Under the pieces are notes generated by a model that did not search any database, was not told where the DNA came from, and saw only the letters and a list, made by a program, of their open reading frames with translations. A stretch of DNA of 64,000 nt from Paenibacillus rhizophilus (GTDB lineage: Bacteria > Bacillota > Bacilli > Paenibacillales > Paenibacillaceae): positions 248,001 to 312,000 of the forward strand of contig NZ_RQPI01000002.1 in the NCBI RefSeq assembly GCF_003854965.1. Reading direction: 5' to 3'. Below are positions 18,002 through 27,651 of the stretch, piece by piece. The first letter of the stretch is position 1, and each line of letters opens with the position of its first letter. Made by a program: the position numbers and the translations under genes.

Positions 18002-20071
18002 TTACTGGATGGAGATGATGTCTTTGTCGCCGATGGACACTTTGCCCGGCTTCTTGAGCGTAACTGAAGAGCCTTCCGGCAGGTTCGAGAAAATTACCGG
18101 CGAAATGACCGAAGGAGCGTTCGCCTTGACATATTCCAGGTCGACTTCCATAATCGGCTGGCCTGCGGCGACAAGGTCGCCTTCTTCCACCAATACGGTA
18201 AAGCCTTGACCTTTCAGCTTCACTGTGTTGACGCCGATATGAACGAGCACTTCTTTACCGCCATCGGACATAATGCCGACCGCATGTTTGCTCGGGAATA
18301 CATTGAACACTTTACCGTAGACCGGAGAAGCGATTTTGCCGTCGGAGGACAGGAACGCGAATCCGTCGCCCGTCATCTTCTGCGAGAACACGGCGTCCGG
18401 AACCTGAGTGATATCCAGCAGTTCACCGTTTACCGGCGAAACGATATCTTCAGGAATAATCGCCTTGCCCTCTTCGCCCGCCTGCTTCTCGGCTTCAGGC
18501 TCAGGAGGCGCAACTGCAGGAGCGGCCGCCGGAGTTCTGCCTGCGATGACATCCTGAATTTGCGACTTGATTGTATCGGAACGGGTGCCGAAAATGGCCT
18601 GTACGTTGTTGCCCACTTCCAGGACACCCGAAGCTCCCAGCTTTTTCAGGCGGTTCTTGTCGACATTCGCCCTTTCTTTAACTTCCACCCGGAGACGGGT
18701 AATACAGGCGTCCAAGTGAACGATGTTCTGCTGGCCGCCAAGAGCTGACAAAATGTTGCGCGGCAAGTCGTCGCCCGCGGTGGAAACCGAAGCCGCACCA
18801 TCTGCACCATCGGCATCGTCGTCAACCACATCTTCCCGCCCCGGCGTCTTCAGATTGAACTTCCGGATAACGAAGCGGAATCCGAAGTAGTAGATGACGG
18901 CGATGACAAGACCGACAGGAATGACGAGCCACCAAGAAGTGCGATTTGGAATGATACCGAACAGCACATAGTCGATAAGGCCGCCGGAAAAGGTCATCCC
19001 GATCTTGACGCCAAGAATCTGCATCGTCATGAAGGAAAGGCCGGCAAATACTGCGTGAACCGCGAACAGCATTGGTGCTACGAACAGGAAGGAGAATTCC
19101 AACGGCTCGGTGATACCCGTAAGGAATGAGGTCAAGGCCGCGGATACCATCAGAGAGCCGACAACCTTTCTGTTCTCCGGTCTGGATTCATGAAAGATGG
19201 CCAGAGCAGCGGCTGGAAGTCCGAACATCATGAACGGATACTTACCGGTTGTAAAGGTACCCGCTGTGAACGGAACGCCGTCGCGAAGCTGCTGCATAAA
19301 GATCCGTTGGTCGCCGCGTACCAGATCGCCCGCCTTGTCGACATAGCTCCCGAACTCATACCAGAACGGAGCGTAGAAAATGTGATGCAATCCGAAAGGA
19401 ACCAGCGAGCGTTCGATTAAACCAAAGATGAACGCCGACAGCGTCAAATTCGTATTGATCATGTTCTGGGACAAGAAGTTCAGTCCGTGCTGGATAGGAG
19501 GCCAGACGATTGTAAGGACGAGACCCAGGAGCAAAGAGGTTACGGCCGTCATAATTGGCACGAAGCGTTTTCCCGCAAAAAAACCAAGATACGAAGGCAG
19601 CTCGATTTTGAAGAACCGCTTGTACATAGCCGACGCCAATATACCAACGAGTATACCGCCGAACACCCCGGTCTGCAGCGTCGGAATACCCAATACGCTA
19701 GCATAAGCGAAATCCTGTTTGCTCAGTACGTAAGCGTTAATTCCGAGCACCGTTCCCATAGTCACATTCATGACAAGGAAACCAATGATAGCCGCCAGGC
19801 CCGCAACGCCCTCGCCTCCGGCCAGGCCGATGGCTACCCCTACAGCGAACAGCAGTGACAGGTTGCTGAATACAATCTGACCCGAGTTCATTAATACGTT
19901 GGCAATGGCCTGAACCGTATGGTTCTCGAGCGCCGGCACGTACTGCAGGAAGTCCGGGTTGACCAGCATGTTGCCGATCCCCAGCAACAAGCCTGCCGCC
20001 GGAAGAATGGCGACCGGAAGCATTAGCGCTTTACCTACTCTTTGTAAAACGCCGAAAAGCTTTTTGAACAT
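18002..20071 (-). CDS. ptsG: Glucose PTS permease EIICBA
   Basis: Imports and phosphorylates glucose. 689 residues in the order EIIC (about 1-400, multiple helices, with GITEPLEFSFLF), EIIB (about 430-510, Cys456 in LDACITRLRV) and EIIA (about 540-689, His611 in VLVHIGVNTVKLKG). The layout and the C/H positions are close to B. subtilis PtsG. The start chosen is ATG at 20069-20071 (MFKKLFGVLQRVGKAL), eight bases after AAAGGAAGTG. An upstream in-frame ATG lies in the leader terminator and is unlikely. First gene of ptsGHI, controlled by GlcT. Confidence 0.97.
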   Translation of the reverse strand: MFKKLFGVLQRVGKALMLPVAILPAAGLLLGIGNMLVNPDFLQYVPALENHTVQAIANVLMNSGQIVFSNLSLLFAVGVAIGLAGGEGVAGLAAIIGFLVMNVTMGTVLGINAYVLSKQDFAYASVLGIPTLQTGVFGGILVGILASAMYKRFFKIELPSYLGFFAGKRFVPIMTAVTSLLLGLVLTIVWPPIQHGLNFLSQNMINTNLTLSAFIFGLIERSLVPFGLHHIFYAPFWYEFGSYVDKAGDLVRGDQRIFMQQLRDGVPFTAGTFTTGKYPFMMFGLPAAALAIFHESRPENRKVVGSLMVSAALTSFLTGITEPLEFSFLFVAPMLFAVHAVFAGLSFMTMQILGVKIGMTFSGGLIDYVLFGIIPNRTSWWLVIPVGLVIAVIYYFGFRFVIRKFNLKTPGREDVVDDDADGADGAASVSTAGDDLPRNILSALGGQQNIVHLDACITRLRVEVKERANVDKNRLKKLGASGVLEVGNNVQAIFGTRSDTIKSQIQDVIAGRTPAAAPAVAPPEPEAEKQAGEEGKAIIPEDIVSPVNGELLDITQVPDAVFSQKMTGDGFAFLSSDGKIASPVYGKVFNVFPSKHAVGIMSDGGKEVLVHIGVNTVKLKGQGFTVLVEEGDLVAAGQPIMEVDLEYVKANAPSVISPVIFSNLPEGSSVTLKKPGKVSIGDKDIISIQ

Positions 20072-20123
20072 GAAAGTGTCACTTCCTTTGGGCGAATTAT
20101 GTACAGCAAGCAAAACAGAGAAC

Positions 20124-20246
20124 AAAAAAGGCATGAGCGTATACAGCATACCGGTTGTTCCCTAACCCTAAAGTTAGATTACCCCGACAAGGGGGAATAC
20201 AACCAAATCACTGTAAATCACTCATGCCTGATCGAATCAGTTACAC
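20124..20246 (-). promoter_or_regulatory. GlcT antitermination leader (RAT site and terminator)
   Basis: The leader RNA contains GTAACTGATTCGATCAGGC, similar to the B. subtilis ptsG RAT, at about 20222-20243. The terminator pairs AGGCATGAG (20221-20229) with CTCATGCCTTTTTT (20124-20137). The RAT and the upstream terminator arm overlap, so GlcT bound to RAT would prevent termination. Confidence 0.85.
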
Positions 20247-20283
20247 GTTAAGTATTCTGTTTTGCAACTTATTAACATTGGTA

Positions 20284-20312
20284 ATTGTAGCATCGATTGC
20301 GCTTTCTTGCAA
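20284..20312 (-). promoter_or_regulatory. Promoter of ptsG
   Basis: TTGCAA (20307-20312), 17-bp spacer, TACAAT (20284-20289) on the minus strand. The spacer carries a weak cre-like sequence with three mismatches, which I do not count as support. Confidence 0.6.
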
Positions 20313-20362
20313 TACTCAACTTAAAAATACCGCATTCCTTCATTGGCTCAACAGGCTTGGCG

Positions 20363-21232
20363 CTAATTCGACTTGTTAATGTTGGCCTCATCCTCTTTTT
20401 TCTGTGCCATACGCTGCAAATGGACCGTCAAATAACTGACTTCCGCCGGATATACGGATAAGTGCACCCGCTGCTCCATCACCTTGGTCAGCTTCCAAGC
20501 GAGCGCATACATTTCCGGATACTCGCGTTTCATCAAGCCGTCAAGCGAGGACGTTTCCCTGACTGCCTCCCCGCGGCGCAGCCGCTCCAGCACGAATCTG
20601 AGGTGGGTCACCAATCTCGAGTAATCCAAAGAATCCCTGGGAATATGATATTCGAGACTGTTCTCGACAAGGCTTACCAAATCTCCGATCAGCATGGAGT
20701 GCTGCTTGAGCTCCGAAATATGTCTGTTGCTGAGCGCGCTGTGAATGTGCAAGGCGACAAAGCCAACCTCGTCGACGGGCATCGTCACGTTCATTGCCTT
20801 GTTTATTTTGTCGATGGCGTATTCGGCCATGGCATATTCCTCGGGGTAAATCTCTTTGGTCTCGTACAAAAAAGGATTATGAAAGGCGACATTTTGCTCA
20901 TACCGCCGGATGGCGAAGGACAAGTGATCGGTCAGCGCAATATGGATATGTTCATTGACCGGCTTGTGGCTGTGCTGCATGATATACAGGACGATTTCCT
21001 GAATCGTTTCGATCAGCTTCTCTTCGACCTGTGGCACAAGCTGCTTATATTGTTCCTGCTCCTGTTGGTTTCGGAGAATGAACATCTTCTCTACGGCGGA
21101 CAGGTTGATCTGATCGCGGATTTTGCGATTGAAACCGATTCCTTTTCCAATCACGACAACTTCCGCGTACTGGGGATGATCTGCAATGATAACATTGTTA
21201 TTCAACACCTTGGCCACAGTAATGCTGCTCAC
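20363..21232 (-). CDS. glcT: Transcription antiterminator GlcT (BglG/LicT family)
   Basis: RNA-binding regulator of ptsG. Residues 1-56 form the co-antiterminator domain (SITVAKVLNNNVIIA, VIGKGIGFNRK). Two PRD domains follow (about 60-170 and 175-280), with their conserved His residues in HIHIALTDHLSFAIRR, GFVALHIHSAL and THLRFVLERL. The PTS phosphorylates such His residues: EII-phosphate inactivates GlcT when glucose is absent. Start is GTG at 21230-21232 with AGAGGTG upstream. It sits directly before its target ptsG. Confidence 0.95.
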   Translation of the reverse strand: MSSITVAKVLNNNVIIADHPQYAEVVVIGKGIGFNRKIRDQINLSAVEKMFILRNQQEQEQYKQLVPQVEEKLIETIQEIVLYIMQHSHKPVNEHIHIALTDHLSFAIRRYEQNVAFHNPFLYETKEIYPEEYAMAEYAIDKINKAMNVTMPVDEVGFVALHIHSALSNRHISELKQHSMLIGDLVSLVENSLEYHIPRDSLDYSRLVTHLRFVLERLRRGEAVRETSSLDGLMKREYPEMYALAWKLTKVMEQRVHLSVYPAEVSYLTVHLQRMAQKKEDEANINKSN

Positions 21233-21340
21233 ACGTACACCTCTTTTATTTCCGAATACCTTATCTTTTTGGCAGCAGCTTAAATGGAAGCGGCACGGTT
21301 AAATTATACTATTGGCAGGCTCGCAACATCAAGGAATCTG

Positions 21341-21432
21341 TAAAAAAGAGAGCCGTTTTTCAAGCAAATGTGTCCAGAAATATTACCTCCGCCGTAGCGG
21401 GGTCATAAAGACTTTGCTTGCGAAACGGCTCT
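21341..21432 (-). terminator. Composite terminator after the flotillin operon
   Basis: Outer stem AGAGCCGTTT-CG-CAAGCAAA / TTTGCTTG-AA-AAACGGCTCT, then CTTTTTTAC, on the minus strand. The 44-base loop carries a second hairpin CCGC-TACG-GCGG, a UNCG-type tetraloop. Confidence 0.75.
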
Positions 21433-21459
21433 GAACATAAATCGCTCCGTACAAGTTCT

Positions 21460-22974
21460 TTATTCTGTTAGAGAAGTTTGCGCCGGAACAGCCGTCGGCG
21501 CCTCATCCTTGTTCCGGACGCCGGTCTTTGCCAGTCCCTTGATCAATTCTTCCACATCAATACCCGAGACACTCTTCAGCATTTCCGGCGCGGTCGCCAT
21601 CAGTCCTGTGACATAATTGCTCACCCGGGCGGCTCCCTCTCCGCTGCCTGTATCGACCACTGTCAGTTTATCGATAGACGACAGCGGCTCAGCGATACGG
21701 CCGGCCAGCTCGGGCAGCATTTTCACGATGATGTCCAGCACCGCGGCCTCGCCGAATTTCTGGAACGCCTCGGCCAGCTTCTCTTTCGCTTCCGCTTCGG
21801 CCAGGCCGCGCAGACGGATAACTTCGGCATCCGCCGTACCTTTGGCGCGCTCGGCGTCAGCGACGGCCTGCCCCTCCAGCCGCTTCTGCTCGGCGGTCGC
21901 TCTTGCCTGCGTCTCGATGCTGTATTGCAGCGCGTCGGCCTCCCTCATCTTCCGGGCCTTGTCGGCTTCTGCCGCCTGCTCAACCGCGTAGCGGTCCGCT
22001 TCGGCCTTCTTCTTCACTTCGGCATCATACTGCTTCTCGCGGATTTGGATTTCCTTCTCCTGAAGGTCGATCTCCCGCATTTTGCGGACCAGCTCTACCT
22101 TCATCTGCTCCTCCACCGCAGTCTGCTTGGCGCGGGCCTCCTGGATATGGTAGGCCTGGTCGGCGTCCGCTTTGGCCGTATCCTGATCCCGCTTAAACGA
22201 AGCGATCTGCAGCTGATTGTCGCGGGATGCCTCCGCGATATTCGTGTCCCGCAGCAGTTCGGCCTTCTGGCCCTGCTCCTCCGCGTTGGCCTTCTGGATT
22301 CTTGCATCGCGCAGCGCTTCCGCTTCGGCGACCTCCGCATCCCGCTTGACGGCGGCGATCCGCGGCTTGCCGAGCGCTTCCAGATAGCCGTGCTTGTCAC
22401 GCACGTCCTTGATGGTGAAAGAAACGATCTGCAGCCCCATTTTCTTAAGGTCCCGCGCAGCCACACCCTGCACCTCCTGGGCGAACCGGTCGCGGTTGCG
22501 GTACACTTCTTCAACCGTCATCGTCCCCAGAATGGCCCGCAGATGTCCTTCCAGCACCTCCTGAGCCTCTGCCTTGAGCGATTCGATGGGCTTGCCCATG
22601 AACTGCTCGGCCGCCGTAGAGACATCCTCCACCGAACTGCCCACCTTGATGATGGCCACACCGTCTGCGATTACGGGAACACCTTGCTCGGTATAAACTT
22701 CCGGAGTGGTTACATCAAGCTTGTGGGACAGCAGCGACATAAATTCCGCCTTTTGAAACACCGGCAAAATAAACGCTCCGCCGCCGCGCACGATTTTGAT
22801 TTTCCTGCCGGAGCCATCATCGGAGATATGGTTGTTGCCCAGAAAAGAACCGGTTACGATCATTGCTTTATCGGGACCCACCGTTTTGTAACGCGCCCAA
22901 AAAGCCAATCCAAGAACAATCAAAACGGCGACAATGACTACGGGGATCAACAAAAAATCAGGCAACCCAAACAT
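21460..22974 (-). CDS. floT: Flotillin-like SPFH protein
   Basis: Membrane microdomain scaffold. 504 residues: one N-terminal membrane helix (about 8-27), SPFH/band 7 domain (about 30-210, with VPVIADGVAIIKVGSS) and a long Ala/Glu-rich coiled coil (about 215-400) with the repeated AEA pattern of flotillins, then a Ala/Thr-rich tail. Length and neighbour fit B. subtilis FloT (YuaG), encoded after the NfeD protein YuaF. The 19-base gap to the upstream nfeD gene makes an operon. Confidence 0.93.
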   Translation of the reverse strand: MFGLPDFLLIPVVIVAVLIVLGLAFWARYKTVGPDKAMIVTGSFLGNNHISDDGSGRKIKIVRGGGAFILPVFQKAEFMSLLSHKLDVTTPEVYTEQGVPVIADGVAIIKVGSSVEDVSTAAEQFMGKPIESLKAEAQEVLEGHLRAILGTMTVEEVYRNRDRFAQEVQGVAARDLKKMGLQIVSFTIKDVRDKHGYLEALGKPRIAAVKRDAEVAEAEALRDARIQKANAEEQGQKAELLRDTNIAEASRDNQLQIASFKRDQDTAKADADQAYHIQEARAKQTAVEEQMKVELVRKMREIDLQEKEIQIREKQYDAEVKKKAEADRYAVEQAAEADKARKMREADALQYSIETQARATAEQKRLEGQAVADAERAKGTADAEVIRLRGLAEAEAKEKLAEAFQKFGEAAVLDIIVKMLPELAGRIAEPLSSIDKLTVVDTGSGEGAARVSNYVTGLMATAPEMLKSVSGIDVEELIKGLAKTGVRNKDEAPTAVPAQTSLTE

Positions 22975-22993
22975 TATGAATCCTCTCCTCTTC

Positions 22994-23515
22994 TCAATGT
23001 AATTCTAGTTCGGACACAAGCGCTACACCTTCACTGACTTCCACAATAACGACTCTCGTCCCGGCGGGCAGCGTCCGGTGGTCAAAGCTCGCGGCGGTAT
23101 GCAGCGTATTAGCAGGGCCAAATCTCACCATCACTTCGCCAAAACCCTGCGCGGGAACAGGAACGATGATTTCGCCGATTTTTCCGGGAAGCTCGCTCAT
23201 GGAGAAGCCGGTCGACATTTCGCTTTTGTTCATCGGCTTCACAAAACCGAGGTACAGCAGCACGCTCAAAAAAACGGAGATCAGCAAAGACAGGACGAGA
23301 ATGGCGTCATTCGTAAGCCCGCTGTACTCCGTCAGCAAAATCCCCGCGCCTCCGAACACGGTAATTCCCCCGGCCAGAACCGAGGGATTTAGAGCATCAA
23401 AGGACAGGAAATCAAGCATTCCCCCTAGCGCATGCCCGATCAAATCCCCGGCCAGCAAGCTGACCAGGGCAAATAACACCCCCAGAAACAAGCAGCCTAT
23501 GTACAACGTGTGCAT
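22994..23515 (-). CDS. NfeD-family membrane protein (YuaF-like)
   Basis: 173 residues: three or four helices (about 3-25, 45-65, 68-92) and a C-terminal OB-fold NfeD domain (about 105-173, GKIGEIIVPVPAQGFGEVMV). NfeD proteins are regularly paired with flotillins and thought to help place them in membrane domains; B. subtilis YuaF has this role with FloT. Translation should be coupled to the gene that follows. Confidence 0.85.
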   Translation of the reverse strand: MHTLYIGCLFLGVLFALVSLLAGDLIGHALGGMLDFLSFDALNPSVLAGGITVFGGAGILLTEYSGLTNDAILVLSLLISVFLSVLLYLGFVKPMNKSEMSTGFSMSELPGKIGEIIVPVPAQGFGEVMVRFGPANTLHTAASFDHRTLPAGTRVVIVEVSEGVALVSELELH

Positions 23516-23643
23516 TGTTTCTCCTCCGATCTAGGTTCCCGACTCTATACCCAATATTAACGCAGAACGCATGACACAGGTTTCACAAATTGTGAATTTT
23601 TACCTAAAAAGACTCGCTTTCAGACATCCAGCGGTTCAGGAAC

Positions 23644-23672
23644 GCAAAAAACCGGAAGCGGCTGCTTCCGGC
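23644..23672 (-). terminator. Terminator after the alcohol dehydrogenase
   Basis: Minus strand GCCGGAAGCAGCCGCTTCCGG then TTTTTTGCG (stem CCGGAAGC / GCTTCCGG). Confidence 0.9.
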
Positions 23673-23701
23673 AAGTACTGTCATTCTAAAAGCTAAAGAA
23701 C

Positions 23702-24865
23702 TTACAAGGACATTTTGTAAATCTCAACCACATCTTCCCGCTGAAGCTTGCGGAAATTTCCGAACGGTCCGAAACGGACCGCCTTGTCGGCCATATCATC
23801 GATATGGCTGCCGTCAATCTCGTAATCCGCAAGGCGCGCAGGAGCGCCAATGGAATTCCAGAAGCCGCGAAGAGCCTCGATGCCCTCCAGGCCGGCTTCG
23901 CGGTCGGTTTTGCCCGACGGATCTACGCCGAACACATTCACCGCTAGCTTGCGGAACCGCTCGGGGCCGGCGTCCAGGTTGTACTTCATCCACTGCGGGA
24001 ACAGAATCGCAAGGCCCCCGCCATGCGGGATATCGTAAACGGCCGAGACGGAATGCTCAATATTGTGCGTTGCCCAGTCTCCGGCAAAGCCCATGCTCAC
24101 CATGCCGTTCAGGGCCATCGTGCCGCAGTACAGAATCGTCTCGCGCAGCTCGTAGTTCTCAAGGTCGTTCACCAGCTTGGAGCCGGCGTCCATCATCGTT
24201 CGGAGCAGCGCTTCGCAGAAACCATCCTGAACAGGAGTATTCCCGTCCGTGTGGAAATAATGCTCCAATACATGCGTCATCATATCCACAACGCCGTACA
24301 CGGTCTGGTCGCGGGGTACGGAGAAGGTGTGCTCGGGATCGAGAATGGAAAAGACCGGGAACGTATGCGGGCTGCCCCAGCCCATTTTTTCCTGGGTCGC
24401 CTCATTCGTAATCACCGAGCCGTTATTCATCTCCGAGCCCGTCGCCGCCATTGTCAGAACAGTGCCGAGCGGCAGAGCTCCCTGCGGAGCCGCCTTGCGC
24501 TCCACGAAATCCCACATATCGCCTTCGTATTTCGCGCCCACGGCGATCGCTTTGCCGCAGTCCAGCACGCTGCCGCCCCCAACGGCCAGAATCAGCTCAA
24601 TGCCGTTGCTCCGGCACAGGTCCACGCCTTTATGTACGGTGGACAGGCGGGGGTTTGGCTCAACTCCGGCCAGTTCAGTTACGTTCGCGCCGATGCTTTG
24701 AAGCAGCGAGGTTACTTTGTCATATAAGCCGCTCCGTTTAATACTGCCTCCTCCATAGAGAAGGAGCACATTTTTTCCGTATTTGGGCACTTCGGCCGAT
24801 AATGCATCCAGCGAGCCTTTGCCAAAAATGAGCTTCGTCGGATTATAGAATTGGAAATTACGCAT
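23702..24865 (-). CDS. Iron-containing alcohol dehydrogenase (BdhA/YugJ type)
   Basis: NAD(P)H-dependent reduction of aldehydes to alcohols. 387 residues. The nucleotide-binding GGGS motif ([14 protein letters not shown]) is in the N-terminal half; metal ligands fit Asp and His in [13 protein letters not shown] and His in [14 protein letters not shown]. Closest in type to butanol dehydrogenases such as BdhA and YugJ/YugK. Start is ATG at 24863-24865 ([11 protein letters not shown]), seven bases after CGGAGG; a longer in-frame version has no ribosome-binding site. Single gene with its own terminator. Confidence 0.92.
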   Translation of the reverse strand: MRNFQFYNPTKLIFGKGSLDALSAEVPKYGKNVLLLYGGGSIKRSGLYDKVTSLLQSIGANVTELAGVEPNPRLSTVHKGVDLCRSNGIELILAVGGGSVLDCGKAIAVGAKYEGDMWDFVERKAAPQGALPLGTVLTMAATGSEMNNGSVITNEATQEKMGWGSPHTFPVFSILDPEHTFSVPRDQTVYGVVDMMTHVLEHYFHTDGNTPVQDGFCEALLRTMMDAGSKLVNDLENYELRETILYCGTMALNGMVSMGFAGDWATHNIEHSVSAVYDIPHGGGLAILFPQWMKYNLDAGPERFRKLAVNVFGVDPSGKTDREAGLEGIEALRGFWNSIGAPARLADYEIDGSHIDDMADKAVRFGPFGNFRKLQREDVVEIYKMSL

Positions 24866-24978
24866 AGATAGACCTCCGCATATTAGATTAGTCCTGCATC
24901 CCTTTATTATATCCCTCAGATTTTTGCCGTTCAAACGGGCGGAAGTTCATGTAATGGATCAAAGCAAACCGGATCAGA

Positions 24979-25013
24979 GCAAAAAACCGGCTTCTCCGCA
25001 TAGAGAAACCGGC
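24979..25013 (-). terminator. Terminator of the galKET operon
   Basis: Minus strand GGCCGGTTTCTC-TATGCG-GAGAAGCCGG then TTTTTT. Confidence 0.85.
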
Positions 25014-25032
25014 CTTACCATTCGTACCCTAC

Positions 25033-26616
25033 TTATTCCACCGCGCCAAAGCTCTTCACGAAACGCCGGAAAGCTTCGCGGCCTTCAGACGTGCGTTTGT
25101 ATACGCCCGCATGCTCCAAAATCTGTGCGAACTTGATGCCGACTTCATTCCGGACCGTCCGCACGGCCTCTTCGCGATCCATTGCCGTGCCGAAGCGTCC
25201 GGCCAGCTCCGCGATCCAATCCGCATGCTGGGCCAGAGGATGGTCCGCGCCGCTTCGCACCGCTTGCAGCTCCGCCGTATTGCCGGCCAGAATGTCAGCG
25301 ATGTCGTCCAGTTCCTTCTTGAGCCTTCCCGGCAAAATCGCCAGTCCCATGACCTCGATGAGGCCGATGTTTTCCTTCTTAATATGGTGCATCTCCCGGT
25401 GCGGATGGAAAATGCCCTCGGGATGCTCTTCACTGGTCCGGTTGTTGCGAAGCACCAGATCGATCTCATAGCCGCCGCTTTCGCTGCGCCGGACAATGGG
25501 AGTGACCGTGTTATGAGGCTGCCGCTCGCCCTCAAATTCGGTGAAGGCCAGAACATCGGCCTCGGGGTCGCTGTAGCTTTTCCATGCTTCGTAAAGGTCG
25601 TTTGCGCATTCCAGCAGGATGCCCGGCTCATCGCCTTGCAGGCGGATCACCGACATCGGCCAGTTAACAAGCCCAAGGCCCACTCCCGGATACTTCGGAT
25701 GCTCGAAGGCTTGGTCAATCGGCGCTTTTTGGAGCGCAAAGGTATGGCGGCCTCCCTGAAAGTGGTCATGCGTCAATATGGAGCCGCCCACAATCGGAAG
25801 ATCCGCATTCGATCCGATAAAATAGTGCGGGAACTCGCCAACAAATCCGAGCAGCCGTTTCAGCGTATCCTTCGTCAGCTTCATCGGAACATGATCATGA
25901 TGGAACACGATGCAGTGCTCGTTGTAATACACATAAGGCGAGTATTGAAAAAACCATTTCTCGTGATTGAGCTCTATCGGAATGGCGCGCAGATTCTGGC
26001 GGGCCGGGTGGTTAAGCCGCCCGGCATATCCGATATTTTCACGGCAGAGCAAACATTTCGGATACACTGGAGGCGGTAGCAGCCGCGCTGCAGCGATTTC
26101 CTTCGGATTTTTTTCAGGCTTGGACAGATTGATCGTCATTTCAAGATCGCCGTATGCCGAAGGCTGCAGCCAATAGACGTTCTTGGAAATGCGGTCCATG
26201 CGGATATAGTTGGAATCGATGCTGAGCTGATAGAAACGGTCCGTCGCGGCGGCAACGCCCTGTTCAGCGCCCAGGCGGTAAAATTCCGCGTTCACTTCCG
26301 ACGGACGCGCCATTAGCAGTCCCATGATCTTGGCGTCCAGCAGATCCCTGTACGTGTCGCTGTTCTCCGGAATCAATCCGATTTCGAAGCCGTAATCGAT
26401 CAGGACATCGAGCGGACCCTGCGGGCCGCTCAAGTCCGTTTCGTCGACTTCGCCGGTATACGGTTCGCTGAAGCGGAACTGCTCCAGCAGCAGATTGCGG
26501 CTGTAATCGGTGTCGGCGGGCTCGATCAGGCGCCGTCTGGCGGCGAACAGCACCAGCTGCTCGATGGCGTGCAGGGCCCGGCCAGCCGCGGAGGCCGAAA
26601 TGTTATCGCTAACCAT
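25033..26616 (-). CDS. galT: Galactose-1-phosphate uridylyltransferase (Firmicutes type)
   Basis: Leloir enzyme exchanging UMP between UDP-glucose and galactose-1-phosphate. 527 residues, the long Bacillota type (about 500), unlike the 350-residue enterobacterial one. Key features: CLLCRENIGYAGR, the HHDHVPM and ILTHDHFQGGRH histidine motifs (nucleophile His in the latter). The start is ATG at 26614-26616, nine bases after AAGGAG; longer in-frame starts include one overlapping the galE stop (TGATG at 26659-26663). Third gene of galK-galE-galT. Confidence 0.95.
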   Translation of the reverse strand: MVSDNISASAAGRALHAIEQLVLFAARRRLIEPADTDYSRNLLLEQFRFSEPYTGEVDETDLSGPQGPLDVLIDYGFEIGLIPENSDTYRDLLDAKIMGLLMARPSEVNAEFYRLGAEQGVAAATDRFYQLSIDSNYIRMDRISKNVYWLQPSAYGDLEMTINLSKPEKNPKEIAAARLLPPPVYPKCLLCRENIGYAGRLNHPARQNLRAIPIELNHEKWFFQYSPYVYYNEHCIVFHHDHVPMKLTKDTLKRLLGFVGEFPHYFIGSNADLPIVGGSILTHDHFQGGRHTFALQKAPIDQAFEHPKYPGVGLGLVNWPMSVIRLQGDEPGILLECANDLYEAWKSYSDPEADVLAFTEFEGERQPHNTVTPIVRRSESGGYEIDLVLRNNRTSEEHPEGIFHPHREMHHIKKENIGLIEVMGLAILPGRLKKELDDIADILAGNTAELQAVRSGADHPLAQHADWIAELAGRFGTAMDREEAVRTVRNEVGIKFAQILEHAGVYKRTSEGREAFRRFVKSFGAVE

Positions 26617-26660
26617 TGCGTTATACTCCTTCATTGCAGATACCGTATCAAGGGAACTCA

Positions 26661-27650
26661 TCAGGCTTCTCCGTACCCTTGCGGATGGGACGAATGCCAA
26701 TTCCAAGCGCTGCGGATAATTTCCTTCAGATCGGCGCGGGAAGGATTCCAGCCCAGCACGCTGCGGGCCTTGTCCGAAGAAGCCACAAGCACGGCGGGAT
26801 CGCCCGCGCGGCGCTCCTGGATGGCAACCGGGATGTCAAGACCGGTCACTTCTTTGGCCGTTTCGATCACTTCTTTGACGGAGAAGCCGAGGCCGTTGCC
26901 GAGATTGAACACATTGCTTCCGCTTCCGCTGCGCAGGTAGGTTACGGCCCGGATATGGGCGTCCGCCAGATCGCTGACATGGATGTAGTCGCGGATGCAC
27001 GTGCCGTCTTCGGTCGGGTAGTCGTCGCCGAATACGGCGATGCTTTCGCGCTGCTTCAGCGCGGTCTGAAGAACGAGCGGGATCAGATGGCTTTCCGGAC
27101 GGTGATCCTCGCCGATTTTTCCGCTTGCGTGGGCCCCGGCGGCATTGAAATAGCGCAGCGCCACGTATTTGATTCCAAGCACCTTATCGAACCACGACAT
27201 CATCCGCTCCATCGTCAGCTTCGTTTCTCCATAGACATTGGACGGCTGGGTGCGGTCCGTCTCTTCGATCGGCACCTTTTCCGGCTCTCCGTAGGTTGCA
27301 GCGGTGGAGGAAAATACGATTTTGTCTACTCCCGCCTTCTGCATGCCTTCCAGCAGACACTGCGTGCCGTAGACGTTGTTGTCGTAATATTTTACCGGGT
27401 CCTTCATGCTCTCTCCGACGAGGGAGCTTGCGGCAAAGTGAATGACCGCTTCAATGTCGTTCTCGGCAAACAGCTTGGCGAGTATCTCCTTGTCCCGCAA
27501 ATCACCTACGTACAGCTTGCCGCCCAGAAGGGATTCCCGATGCCCCGTCACCAGACTATCGAGTACCACTACCTCTTCGCCGCGATCCAGTAGTTCCGCC
27601 ACCGTATGGGAACCGATATACCCCGCTCCGCCTGTTACCAAAATTGCCAT
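26661..27650 (-). CDS. galE: UDP-glucose 4-epimerase
   Basis: Interconverts UDP-galactose and UDP-glucose. 329 residues, extended SDR fold: NAD-binding GGAGYIGS (residues 7-14) and catalytic Ser/Tyr/Lys in SSTAATYG and the SNVYGETKLTMERM stretch (YxxxK). One base separates it from galK; its GGAAGGAG lies inside the galK stop region. Confidence 0.98.
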   Translation of the reverse strand: MAILVTGGAGYIGSHTVAELLDRGEEVVVLDSLVTGHRESLLGGKLYVGDLRDKEILAKLFAENDIEAVIHFAASSLVGESMKDPVKYYDNNVYGTQCLLEGMQKAGVDKIVFSSTAATYGEPEKVPIEETDRTQPSNVYGETKLTMERMMSWFDKVLGIKYVALRYFNAAGAHASGKIGEDHRPESHLIPLVLQTALKQRESIAVFGDDYPTEDGTCIRDYIHVSDLADAHIRAVTYLRSGSGSNVFNLGNGLGFSVKEVIETAKEVTGLDIPVAIQERRAGDPAVLVASSDKARSVLGWNPSRADLKEIIRSAWNWHSSHPQGYGEA

Positions 27651-27651
27651 C

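Noticed and set aside
20290-20306. Catabolite-response (cre) site in the ptsG promoter
   Set aside because: Three mismatches at fixed positions of the consensus; too weak to claim.
21478-23037. 519-codon plus-strand frame opposite the flotillin gene
   Set aside because: Shadow of the repetitive Ala/Glu coding region of floT.
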